Below, one piece after another: positions 44,675 to 52,658 of a stretch of DNA of 64,000 nt. A program made the position numbers and the translations under genes. Origin of the DNA: an uncultured Persicobacter sp. GTDB lineage: Bacteria > Bacteroidota > Bacteroidia > Cytophagales > Cyclobacteriaceae. Under the pieces are notes generated by a model. It ran no database searches. It saw only the letters and a program-made list of their open reading frames with translations, and was not told where the DNA came from. How positions within the stretch are numbered: position 1 is the stretch's first letter; each line of letters opens with the position of its first letter. The stretch is from contig CANMKE010000001.1 in NCBI GenBank assembly GCA_947498325.1, forward strand, positions 186,001 through 250,000, in the 5' to 3' direction.

Positions 44675-45457
44675 GGGGGCTGTTGCACAACTTGAATTGT
44701 AATTTGTGTCATTAAATAATATTCGGCTTTGGTAGGATTAGCTCTGTCATTAAGTTAAGCGCATTATCCTGTAGAGACGTTATTTTTAACGTCTAATTCA
44801 ATGGTGATTTTATAGGTTTCCTCTTAGATTTATTCAAATTGTTACGTGAGTCGTTAAGAATAACGTCTCTACGAGCATTTCAAATTTAGACCGGTGTCCC
44901 TCAAAACCCTTAACTTAATGACATTGGGCTCAGTCCCATGTGTCATTAAGTTAAGAAACATCCGATAATTAGTTCGGCGCTATGGCTTCATAGCATGTTA
45001 AACCTTCGTAAATTTGAAGAAGTCTGAGTTGAAAGATAATTGACGTATATTTCAGCTATCTATTTTTATATCCCGAAGGGATTACATTACATAGCGAGGG
45101 GTGAAACCCCTCGAGATATCCTCCAAAAACCTATAACCCTGAAAGGGTGCAACGCTTAGTTTGTGTATAAATTTATATTACGCCCTTTCAGGGCTCAGTA
45201 TTTTATCGATCATTTTCCCGGGGTTAGCACCCCGGGCTAAGTTATTATATCCCTTCGGGATTTTCTTTACTTTAGGAAATCCTGACTCAAAGTAAATACA
45301 AACAGCATAGCTATATGCGCTTAACTTAATGACATTGGGTTCGGCCCCATGAGTCTGACCTAAATAGTCATTTTACCAGCTAACTTCGGGCAAATATGTG
45401 GGTTCGTCCGTTCCCAACAGCATAAAATTTGAGCATGAATCAGTAATTGACAGCCCC
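44675..45457. mobile_element. Composite inverted-repeat element, copy A (non-autonomous)
   Basis: The left end GGGGGCTGTTGCACAAC (from 44675) and a degraded right end TGACAGCCCC (to 45457) face each other. Inside are modules also found in copy B at 60.7 kb: GTCATTAAGTTAAG at 44746-44759 and, inverted, at 44909-44922; the same pair again at 44942-44955 and 45320-45333; and a 14-bp perfect stem GTAGAGACGTTATT (44771-44784) / AATAACGTCTCTAC (44859-44872). There is no open frame for a transposase. It looks like a MITE-type relic that received a second palindromic module. It fills most of the 935-bp gap between the cytochrome and GNAT genes. Confidence 0.6.
45070..45261. repeat. Nested palindromic module inside copy A
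   Basis: It is bounded by exact inverted copies ATCCCGAAGGGAT (45070-45082) and ATCCCTTCGGGAT (45249-45261). Within it lie a hairpin CGAGGGGT-gaa-ACCCCTCG (45095-45113), the pair CCCTGAAAGGG (45137-45147) / CCCTTTCAGGG (45183-45193), and a hairpin CCCGGGGT-tagc-ACCCCGGG (45217-45236). Short GC-rich palindromes of this type recur in Bacteroidota intergenic regions. This module is absent from copy B. Confidence 0.65.
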
Positions 45458-45536
45458 TGATGGCTTACTGAGTTTGTCTGCTGAGGTTATTGCACAACCA
45501 TACCCAGAACATCTCGAATCCATAAACAGGTTTGAT

Positions 45537-45560
45537 GCAAGCGGGATGCTTGAACCAAAA
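45537..45560 (+). repeat. Short dispersed repeat (copy 1)
   Basis: Contains CAAGCGGGATGCTTGAACCA and matches, with few changes, the complement of 47656-47686. It lies just after element A and before the GNAT gene. Confidence 0.5.
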
Positions 45561-45579
45561 TAGGTGAGATAAGGGAACC

Positions 45580-46035
45580 TTATTTCTTCAAATGCACCCA
45601 ATGAATGGCGCCTTCCTCCTGATTTTCATAAATCTGATAGCCGAGATTTTTGAAAAAGGACAGGCCATATTCCAGCTCAAGTGGGCAGCGAACATGTAAC
45701 TCAAGGCCTTCATTTCGTTGTAGCTGTTTTTCGAGCTCCTCCATGAAAAAGGCACCATAGGCATTTTTTTGTTGCTCCAATTCAATCATCAGAAATTTCA
45801 GCAAACCTTCTTCAATGATCCCAAACCCAATGGTATTTTCATCGACGATCATAAGGGTTGTCCGATTGACCAGGTCATAAAGAAAGTCAAATCGCTCTCC
45901 TTCATCTGTGTAATGATCGGGCAAAGGATCGGCAAGGGGTAACAGTTGTTCGGTGATCACCGCTTTGAAAATGCGGATGATGTCATCTAAATCGGCAGGA
46001 GTCGCCTGGCGGAATTCAATCAACGGAATATTCAT
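45580..46035 (-). CDS. GNAT-like N-acetyltransferase
   Basis: About 151 residues from the ATG at 46035 (one two codons further upstream is possible). It has the overall GNAT order: an N-terminal IEFRQATPADLDDIIRIFKAV, a central beta segment MIVDENTIGFGIIEEGLLKFLMIE, then AYGAFFMEELEKQLQRN at the acetyl-CoA position, and LSFFKNLGYQIYEN near the end, which is the typical F-x-x-x-GF-x element. The Q/RxxGxG/A acetyl-CoA loop is not well conserved (KNAYGAFF), so activity is less certain. The substrate is unknown. It follows the TPR gene by 11 bp and is probably co-transcribed with it. Confidence 0.7.
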   Translation of the reverse strand: MNIPLIEFRQATPADLDDIIRIFKAVITEQLLPLADPLPDHYTDEGERFDFLYDLVNRTTLMIVDENTIGFGIIEEGLLKFLMIELEQQKNAYGAFFMEELEKQLQRNEGLELHVRCPLELEYGLSFFKNLGYQIYENQEEGAIHWVHLKK

Positions 46036-46046
46036 AAGCAATACTT

Positions 46047-47465
46047 TTATTGGTGTTTTCTTTTCTCTTTTAACTGTGAAAGTGCGGCATTGGCTTTTTG
46101 ATCAAGGCTTTTTTTGTACGGGTGGCCTGTATAGTCACTTACTTGTTCGAAGAACGATTTCGCACTGGGGTAATCCTGACGGTCTTCATAAATCTCGCCC
46201 AATTTTAAGCATGCCGAAGGGGCGAAGTAAAGGGGCGAATGCTGTTGTGCTTCAATAACCTGAAGGTAGGCGCCAACGGCTTTCTCAGGTTGAGCCGTGA
46301 GTTCAAAATATTGCCCTTTTCGATACCAATAGGTGGTTTGCAGCTCATTAGTCGCTAAACTGTTGGGGTCAATATTGTCGAGACACAGCCGCGCTTTTTG
46401 CCAATATCCGCCGTCCATAAAATAACGCGCCTGTTGTAGGTGGGTATTGGGGAGGGGGAGATCGGCCTGCGCGTGTGCGTACCGATCGGCATAGGTGTCT
46501 GCAGGCAATAATTTTATTTTCTTCAATAAGCTTTCGGCCTCTTTCCGCTGTTTTAAAAATAAATAGGCCATGGCCATTTTATAAGTGGCGTCGGCTTTGA
46601 AGGCATCGCCCTTGCGCCCGTTAAAGGCGTTGAAATAGCCAATGGCGGCTTTGTACTCTCCTGCGCGCAGTGCTAAATCGCCCAAATGCAGATCGATAAT
46701 GGGCAATTTCTGTTGCAGGTTATCTTGCAGGAAAAGGGCACTTGCCTCTTCACTTTGTCGGTTTTTCTTCAGCATCAGTGCCCTGAAATATCGGTGAAGC
46801 GGATCTTTCGGAGGGCATAGGGAGATGGCGGTTTGTTCTTCATGCGCCAAAAAGTGATAAACAAGGCTTTCGAGTAGCAGACTTTCATAAGCAAATTCAC
46901 TTTTTTGCGCTAAGTGCAGGGCTGAAATTCCTTTGCTGAAATCTCCTTTGGGAATGCCGAGGGTTTGTGTGATCCACAGGTATTTACTGGGAATCATGCT
47001 GAAGGCGACTTCAAATACACCGATGTTTTTATAGGCGCGGTAGTCGTGGGGGTGTTGTTTAAGGAATTTTCGTTGCTGCTTGAAAATCTTGTATAGTTGC
47101 CACCCTCCAGCAATTTCGTGGTTGTACTTCAATCGTAACAGTGCCCAGTGCAGTTTTATCTCTTGCTGATAAATGAACTGGTCGGTTGGGGGTAAAGCAT
47201 GGAGCTCTTCCAGCAAGATGTTTTCCTGTTCGGCCATTTTTTCAAAGTAGGCTGGCTGATCCTGAATAAGGATGTCTGAAACGAAGGACAGGGAAGTGAA
47301 ATATTGTTTTGGACCAACAGGTAATTCCTTGCAGATGCGTTGGGTTTGGGGCTGGTCGAAATGCGCCAAGGCGTTGTACGCCGACTGGAAATCGGCTGTT
47401 TGGCTGAAAGCGGGAAGGGCGATCAGGGAAAGGAAGAAAATAAAAAATCGGCTGTTTGTTGGCAT
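46047..47465 (-). CDS. Exported TPR-like protein
   Basis: A 472-residue protein with a signal peptide (MPTNSRFFIFFLSLIALPAFSQ). The mature part is helical throughout with degenerate TPR-type repeats, among them LGDLALRAGEYKAAIGYFNAFNG, AMAYLFLKQRKEAESLLKKI, YWYRKGQYFELTAQPEKAVGAYLQVI and LGEIYEDRQDYPSAKSFFEQV. The N-terminal half contains a region like the DUF3808-type outer-membrane TPR proteins (AGGWQLYKIFKQQRKFLKQHPHDYRAYKNIGVFEV). It would be a periplasmic scaffold. The start is preceded by AT-rich sequence. It is first of a two-gene unit with the GNAT gene. Confidence 0.75.
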   Translation of the reverse strand: MPTNSRFFIFFLSLIALPAFSQTADFQSAYNALAHFDQPQTQRICKELPVGPKQYFTSLSFVSDILIQDQPAYFEKMAEQENILLEELHALPPTDQFIYQQEIKLHWALLRLKYNHEIAGGWQLYKIFKQQRKFLKQHPHDYRAYKNIGVFEVAFSMIPSKYLWITQTLGIPKGDFSKGISALHLAQKSEFAYESLLLESLVYHFLAHEEQTAISLCPPKDPLHRYFRALMLKKNRQSEEASALFLQDNLQQKLPIIDLHLGDLALRAGEYKAAIGYFNAFNGRKGDAFKADATYKMAMAYLFLKQRKEAESLLKKIKLLPADTYADRYAHAQADLPLPNTHLQQARYFMDGGYWQKARLCLDNIDPNSLATNELQTTYWYRKGQYFELTAQPEKAVGAYLQVIEAQQHSPLYFAPSACLKLGEIYEDRQDYPSAKSFFEQVSDYTGHPYKKSLDQKANAALSQLKEKRKHQ

Positions 47466-47655
47466 GTGTGTTTTTGTTGGTTTGGATACACGCGTGTTTT
47501 TTGTCCGCAGATTACTTTATGTTTTAATCAAAAAAAATTTAGGCTGCCCTTTTAAGCATTACATAATGTTGTTTGGGCGTGATATCGACCATGATGCCCT
47601 TAATTTATAGGATTGCCGTGATTATTGATAATATTAATTTGTACGTAACGACTCC

Positions 47656-47686
47656 CTTTGGTTCAGGCGTCCCGCTTGGACCAAAG
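47656..47686 (-). repeat. Short dispersed repeat (copy 2), hairpin-forming
   Basis: CTTTGGTTC (47656-47664) can pair with GGACCAAAG (47678-47686) with one G-T pair, giving a 9-bp stem with a 13-nt loop. Its complement resembles copy 1 at 45537-45560. The rest of 47466-47796 holds nothing else I can identify. Confidence 0.5.
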
Positions 47687-47796
47687 ATAATGCTAAGCTT
47701 GAAGCAGCGCAGCTTTTGACGGCAGATTTCTCTATGCTTTCATCAAAAAATCTGTGGACAAATCAATACCTGTCATCTATTGCGAGACGCTGTCTT

Positions 47797-48256
47797 GCGA
47801 AAGGTTTTTTAAGGTGTTATCACAAGAGGGACTCTCGCGAAAGGTTTTTATAAGGTGTTATCACGAGAGAGACTCTCGCGAAAGGTTTGTTTAAAGTGTT
47901 ATCACGAGATGGATTCTTGCGAAAGGTTTTTATAAGGTGTTATCACAAGAGAGACTCTTGCGAAAGGTTTTTATAAGGTGTTTTCACGAGAGGGATTCTC
48001 GCGAAAGGTTTTTTTAAGGTTTTATCACAAGAGGGACTCTCGCGAAAGGTTTTTATAAGGTGTTTTCACGAGATGGATTCTCGCGAAAGGTTTTTATAAG
48101 GTGTTATCACGAGAGAGACTCTCGCGAAAGGTTTGTTTAAAGTGTTATCACGAGATGGATTCTTGCGAAAGGTTTTTATAAGGTGTTTTCACGAGATGGA
48201 TTCTCGCGAAAGTTTTTTTTAAGGTGTTATCACAAGAGGGACTCTTGCGAAAGGTT
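47797..48256. repeat. 41-bp tandem repeat array, 11 full units
   Basis: Units start with GCGAAAGG at 47797, 47837, 47878, 47919, 47960, 48001, 48042, 48083, 48124, 48165 and 48206, with a partial twelfth at 48247. Spacing is 41 bp except the first (40). Each unit runs GCGAAAGG, T-rich tract, AAGGTGTTATCAC, then a 6-bp stem around a 3-nt loop, whose 3' side overlaps the next unit's GCG. The stem varies between CGAGAG/CTCTCG and CAAGAG/CTCTTG, with both sides changing together in several units. Units 2-3 (47837-47918) are identical to units 8-9 (48083-48164). It has no coding frame and no CRISPR-like spacers. It lies between the TPR and the zinc-ribbon genes. Confidence 0.9.
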
Positions 48257-48300
48257 AAATGGTGTCTTTTGTTTGGTGTAGGGCATGTCCTTCGCCAACG

Positions 48301-48333
48301 AAAAAAACCCTCTCCTGAAAAACAGAAGAGGGT
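48301..48333 (-). terminator. Terminator of the nif3/zinc-ribbon operon
   Basis: The stem ACCCTCT-c-CTG (48307-48317) / CAG-a-AGAGGGT (48323-48333) has a seven-A run on its left. Confidence 0.75.
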
Positions 48334-48359
48334 AAAGGTATATTTTTGTCGCTTAAAGA

Positions 48360-49157
48360 TTAAGCGTCTTTCTTTGTACGACGAGTTGTTGCGCGACGAG
48401 TAGTACGTTTTGGTTTTTCTTCTTCCACAACAGGGATATCTGTTACCGAAGCCAAAATACGTCCACAGTGCTCACAAACAATCAATTTCTTGCGATCACG
48501 AATATCTGCCTGACGTTGTGGAGGAACCACAGCGAAACAGCCACCACAAGCATCACGCTCAACAGCAACTACGGCAAGACCATTACGAGCGTTCAAACGA
48601 ATACGATCATAAGATTTTCCAAGGCGTTCTTCAACCTGAGCAAAGGCAGCATCACGTTCTTTAGCCAAACGCTCTTGTTCCTCTTTACTTTCAGCAAGAA
48701 TCTCTTCCAATTCTTTTTTCTTCGAAGTCAAATCCTTCTCGCGCTCTGATTTGTGAGCAGCAGTTTCATCGATACGGCTTTTCATCGTCTCGATGGTTTG
48801 GTTTGCTTCGCGCGTTCTTTTTTCAGAAATCTGGATCTCCAATTCTTGAAGCTCGATTTCTTTAGTTATCGCATCGTACTCACGGTTGTTTCGAACATTC
48901 ATCTGCTGATCTTTGTATTTCAAGATCAATGCTTCTGAGTCCTTGATTGCTTGGCGGTAATTACTGATTTTTTGGTCAGTATCATCGATGTCCGCTTGCA
49001 ATTTATTTATACGAGTTTCGTATCCAACAATTTCGTCCTCAAGATCAGCTACCTCTTCAGGCAAAGCACCCAAGATTTTCTTGATTTCCTGAATTTTAGA
49101 ATCAATGTTCTGAAGCTGGATAAGCCCCTCTAATTTTTGTGCTACCGTTTTTTCCAT
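48360..49157 (-). CDS. Zinc-ribbon coiled-coil protein (zf-RING_7 family)
   Basis: A 265-residue cytosolic protein. Residues 1-190 form a long coiled coil (LQADIDDTDQKISNYRQAIKDSE and later stretches). The C-terminal part carries a C4 zinc ribbon: DACGGCFAVVPPQRQADIRDRKKLIVCEHCGRILAS, the CxxC...CxxC form seen in the CT398/FlgZ-like family. It ends in a Lys/Arg/Thr-rich basic tail (RTTRRATTRRTKKDA). It lies 5 bp after nif3 on the same strand, a pairing common in Bacteroidota. A nucleic-acid-related role is suggested for the family but not established. Confidence 0.88.
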   Translation of the reverse strand: MEKTVAQKLEGLIQLQNIDSKIQEIKKILGALPEEVADLEDEIVGYETRINKLQADIDDTDQKISNYRQAIKDSEALILKYKDQQMNVRNNREYDAITKEIELQELEIQISEKRTREANQTIETMKSRIDETAAHKSEREKDLTSKKKELEEILAESKEEQERLAKERDAAFAQVEERLGKSYDRIRLNARNGLAVVAVERDACGGCFAVVPPQRQADIRDRKKLIVCEHCGRILASVTDIPVVEEEKPKRTTRRATTRRTKKDA

Positions 49158-49162
49158 GAATT

Positions 49163-50263
49163 TTATATATAGCTTACAGGATTTGTATTTACCTGAGATA
49201 CATGAACTGCAATATTAACAAAATTTTTCTTTAATAACTCAACAAAAAGTGCTTTTGTGTGCACCTCGCTCTCGTAATGTCCGATATCTGCAATGGTAAT
49301 TCGATTTTCCGCATCAAAAAACTCATGATACTTGAAATCGCCCGTGATAAACAGGTCGGCTTTGGCGCCAATCGCGTTGCGAAGCAGGAAGCTTCCCGAC
49401 CCTCCGCAGATGGCGACCTTCTTTACAGGACGGTCCAAAAGGGCGGTGTGTTTGATCACGCCCAAATCAAAATCCTGTTTAATCTTCAGCAGATATTCGC
49501 GCATATCCATAGGTTCAGGAAGCGTGCCAACCATGCCCGAACCGATGTGGTGGTTGGTGTTTTCGAGCGCATGTAAATAATAGGCGACCTCCTCATAAGG
49601 ATGCGCCTGTTGCAAAGCACCCAACACCCGACCCTTGAGGTGGGCATCGAATATCACTTCCACCCGCACTTCTTTGACTTTCTCCAAACCGCCACCCGCT
49701 TTGCCGATGGTCGGGTTGGCATTTTCCGAAGGCTGAAAATAACCGTCGCCCAATTGTCGGAAACTGCAGTTTTTGTATTCGCCGATCTGTCCAGCGCCTG
49801 CCTTGTGCATCGCTTCCATGACTGTCTCCTCTTGTTCTTCAGGAATGAAGGTGGTCAGCTTGATCAGGTTGCCCGATTTTGGCGCAAGGATTTTCAGGTT
49901 CTCCAAGCCCAGTTTTTCAGCAAACATACGGTTGACGCCCGCTTTTACATTGTCCAGGTTGGTGTGTGCAGCATAAATGGCGATGTCATTTTTGATCGCC
50001 TTGATGACCGTGCGCTGAATATAGTTGGCGCCCGTGAAGCGCTTCAAGCCTCCGAAAACAATCGGGTGGTGGGCAATGACCATATTACAGTTGTTAGCAA
50101 TGGCTTCGTCGATGACCGCCTCGGTGCTGTCCAAGCAAACCAAAACGCCCGTAACCTCCAAGGAGGCATCCCCGACGATCAGGCCAGCGTTGTCATAAGA
50201 TTCCTGAAAAGGCAGAGGCGCAAACTCCTCTATCGCGCGGATGATTTCCGATATTTTAGGCAT
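49163..50263 (-). CDS. Nif3-like dinuclear metal centre protein
   Basis: Nif3/YbgI family protein of about 366 residues from the ATG at 50263 (an ATG two codons upstream is equally possible). The metal ligands are recognisable: IAHHPIVFGG (His pair), AHTNLDN (His and Asp), and near the C-terminus the stretch ITGDFKYHEFFDAENRITIADIGHYESE with His and Glu ligands. The middle insertion of about 110 residues (CutA1-like, FNPSENANPTIGKAGG region) is the variant seen in Bacteroidota and Firmicutes. Often named GTP cyclohydrolase I type 2, but the reaction is not proven for most members. It is first gene of a two-gene operon with the zinc-ribbon gene. Confidence 0.9.
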   Translation of the reverse strand: MPKISEIIRAIEEFAPLPFQESYDNAGLIVGDASLEVTGVLVCLDSTEAVIDEAIANNCNMVIAHHPIVFGGLKRFTGANYIQRTVIKAIKNDIAIYAAHTNLDNVKAGVNRMFAEKLGLENLKILAPKSGNLIKLTTFIPEEQEETVMEAMHKAGAGQIGEYKNCSFRQLGDGYFQPSENANPTIGKAGGGLEKVKEVRVEVIFDAHLKGRVLGALQQAHPYEEVAYYLHALENTNHHIGSGMVGTLPEPMDMREYLLKIKQDFDLGVIKHTALLDRPVKKVAICGGSGSFLLRNAIGAKADLFITGDFKYHEFFDAENRITIADIGHYESEVHTKALFVELLKKNFVNIAVHVSQVNTNPVSYI

Positions 50264-50390
50264 GTGCAATTCTCGGGTTCAAAATGGTAAATCCAAACCG
50301 CCCATAGGCGATTTACCAAGCAAGATATCACCTTGAGGAGAGATTACATAAAGTTTGGTGGATTTTTTTTGAAAGGGTAGGGGACAGCCA

Positions 50391-50429
50391 AAAAAAAACT
50401 GGTCTTAGATTTTTTCTAAGACCAGTTTT
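50391..50429 (-). terminator. Strong terminator of the LRR lipoprotein gene
   Basis: A 15-bp perfect stem AAAACTGGTCTTAGA (50395-50409) / TCTAAGACCAGTTTT (50415-50429), loop TTTTT. It also has T residues on the right and may work in both directions. Confidence 0.85.
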
Positions 50430-50475
50430 CAAAATTTAATTGGATTTGGAGATTATCATTAAATTCTCCTCATCG

Positions 50476-52317
50476 CTATTTGTTTAAATTATCCGATTTG
50501 ATTTCCACTATTTCAATACCATTCAATAATCCTTCATCTAAGTTTACAGTTCCCTCTGTTTCAATATATAATCGTTTTAAAGCAGGGAATTGGCTAAGGT
50601 CAATATTTATTGTAACTTTTGACGAAGCTATTTTCAAATTAACTTCTTGAACCTTTTGATGATCCCCATATTGTCCGTTTCCATCGATAAGGTTTATTTT
50701 AGCTTGACTTAACTCCTTATTAAAGTGTATACTCTCCGCATATATTCTTAAAACCTCTCCATATATAGAAATATTTATCTCATTATCAGGTAAAATAAGG
50801 TTAGTCGTACCAATCGTCAATCCTCTGACAGTAAGGCCATTTAATGCTTGTTGACTGATTTGAACTGAATCAACCCAGAAACCTTCATGGTCTGTATACT
50901 CTTGATGACCGAATGAAACTTTTGTATTTAACTTATTAAAATTATCATCAAAATCAATAAAAGAATAACAACCAATACCCAAAACCAAAGAATCTTTACG
51001 CGAGTTTAGACTTGGAACTAAATCACCCATTTTTTTATAATGAGTTTCATATGGAACAATCCATTTCCAATGTCTACCGAATTCGCCACTGTTTAGAAAT
51101 GAGCACTCTAAACTATATTCTAATGCGTCTTGAAAATATGAAAGTTGTTTACGTGGTTTACTTCCACCTGAGAAATATTGAAAATAGACATCTCGATAAA
51201 TAAATTCACTTTCTCCATCAAAGGGAAGAGGTAAATAAGTTACAGTACGCCATGCTGTAGCTCCTGCCTTCTTAGCTAGAAGAAATGAATCATGAAATTT
51301 TTGTTGAAGCTTTAAGTAATCATTGATTTCGATAGCCACAACATTATTCCCCTCAACATTTGTTGGATAAATCGCCCCAACCCTTTTTTCATCCATCATG
51401 GCATCTAAGCCAAAAGACGAATTACTCAAATCAATCTCCAAAGCATCAGTTTTCAAGACCACAAAATCCTCCGTTGGTAAAGCCAAATCAGCAATGTTCT
51501 GTGCAGAAAGGTCAATCGTAGCAATGTAACCTAAAGAGCTTCCTTCAGGTAATGCCTCATCACTCACCGCATTATCATTGGTATAAAAAGTCAATACCTC
51601 TTCCGCATTCGCTTTCACCTCATTGAAGTCCAAGTACTCTTGAAAACGGGCGATTTCAGTCATGGAGATTTCATAAACAGGGTTACCTTCAAAATTCAAT
51701 TCGATACCGTCTATGCTATCTTTTAGTGTTTGGAAATGATGAAACTGAAGGTCATTGTTGGCTAAATTCAGCTTGGTCAAATAAGGGAAGTCAAAAATCG
51801 CACTATCCAAACCTACCTTATCCATCCCCGACAAATCAAGCTCACTCACAAAGCCCTCAGCATTTTTCACTACTCTTTCCGAATCTGCACTGACACCCAA
51901 TTTCTCCAAGGTCTCCAATTCAATGTCCTGCTCGTAGGGTGGGTTCCCTGAAACCAACACCTCAACCTTTGGGAATTTGGTCTTCACCGTATTGATTACC
52001 TCCATGTCGAGTTGGTTATCTCGCAGGTCAATGGTTTGCTGGATGCGAATGGTGTATAAACGCTCATCCATGCTGGTCAAATCCAAAGCCGAGAAATCCA
52101 CAGACTGGATATTGGTTTCTTTGGTGGTCATGCGAGACTCTACCTTCTCTGCCGAAACGCCATAACTTTTGAAAATCGCCTGCAGGGTTTCCATTTCGGT
52201 ATTGAACTGCTGTTGGGCTGGGGAGATTTCATCGCCTTTTTTACAGGCAGAAAGGAACATCACAAGGACAGCAACAAGCATCGTTGCTTTGGTGAAATAG
52301 GTAGATGTTGAGCGCAT
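50476..52317 (-). CDS. Lipoprotein with leucine-rich-repeat-like N-terminal half
   Basis: A lipoprotein of about 613 residues from the ATG at 52317, which puts the lipobox FLSAC at Cys25; an upstream start at 52341 adds eight residues. After a coiled N-terminal region, segments such as FSALDLTSMDERLYTIRIQQTIDLRDNQ, GFVSELDLSGMDKVGLDSAIFDFPYLTKLNLANNDLQ and IDGIELNFEGNPVYEIS show degenerate leucine-rich repeats with N-x-L/G-N-P ladders. The second half (from about residue 300) is beta-rich without a known domain and is more AT-rich than the first half, hinting at a mosaic gene. The location is the outer membrane; the partner is unknown. It is a single gene. Confidence 0.65.
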   Translation of the reverse strand: MRSTSTYFTKATMLVAVLVMFLSACKKGDEISPAQQQFNTEMETLQAIFKSYGVSAEKVESRMTTKETNIQSVDFSALDLTSMDERLYTIRIQQTIDLRDNQLDMEVINTVKTKFPKVEVLVSGNPPYEQDIELETLEKLGVSADSERVVKNAEGFVSELDLSGMDKVGLDSAIFDFPYLTKLNLANNDLQFHHFQTLKDSIDGIELNFEGNPVYEISMTEIARFQEYLDFNEVKANAEEVLTFYTNDNAVSDEALPEGSSLGYIATIDLSAQNIADLALPTEDFVVLKTDALEIDLSNSSFGLDAMMDEKRVGAIYPTNVEGNNVVAIEINDYLKLQQKFHDSFLLAKKAGATAWRTVTYLPLPFDGESEFIYRDVYFQYFSGGSKPRKQLSYFQDALEYSLECSFLNSGEFGRHWKWIVPYETHYKKMGDLVPSLNSRKDSLVLGIGCYSFIDFDDNFNKLNTKVSFGHQEYTDHEGFWVDSVQISQQALNGLTVRGLTIGTTNLILPDNEINISIYGEVLRIYAESIHFNKELSQAKINLIDGNGQYGDHQKVQEVNLKIASSKVTINIDLSQFPALKRLYIETEGTVNLDEGLLNGIEIVEIKSDNLNK

Positions 52318-52658
52318 AGTGGCGGTTAGTATATTAATCAATAGGTTAAAATTATTAAGAATGTCTGCCCCTCGTGTCTTCTCTATGTATTCTTAAAAAA
52401 TTGTTATTTGATCCAAAAATAGTGGTTTTTATCGAATGGATGGTGATTTTTGGATTTTTTTGTTGGGAAAGGGGACGGAAATATGGTTGGTGTGTCCTTT
52501 AATTATTGCATGATTTTAGATTGTCCACAGATGCGCTCAAGGATACAGAATTTTTTATTTTGTTCAGGGCTTATTTTTGAGCTTTAAATTTAATTCTTCA
52601 AAAACAGCGTTCGAGCCTATAAAATCATTATTTTTGAACGAATTTTGTTGACTGGAAA
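52318..52658. other. Intergenic region with candidate promoters of lpxK
   Basis: The 341-bp gap between divergent genes has two exact TATTTTTG boxes at 52572-52579 and 52629-52636, both on the lpxK strand. The second is 22 bp from the lpxK ATG. Neither has a clear TTG at the -33 position. No open frame or hairpin was noted. Confidence 0.4.

Noticed and set aside
47797-48256. CRISPR array
   Set aside because: Units are contiguous 41-bp tandem copies with no variable spacers, and no cas genes are present in the window.
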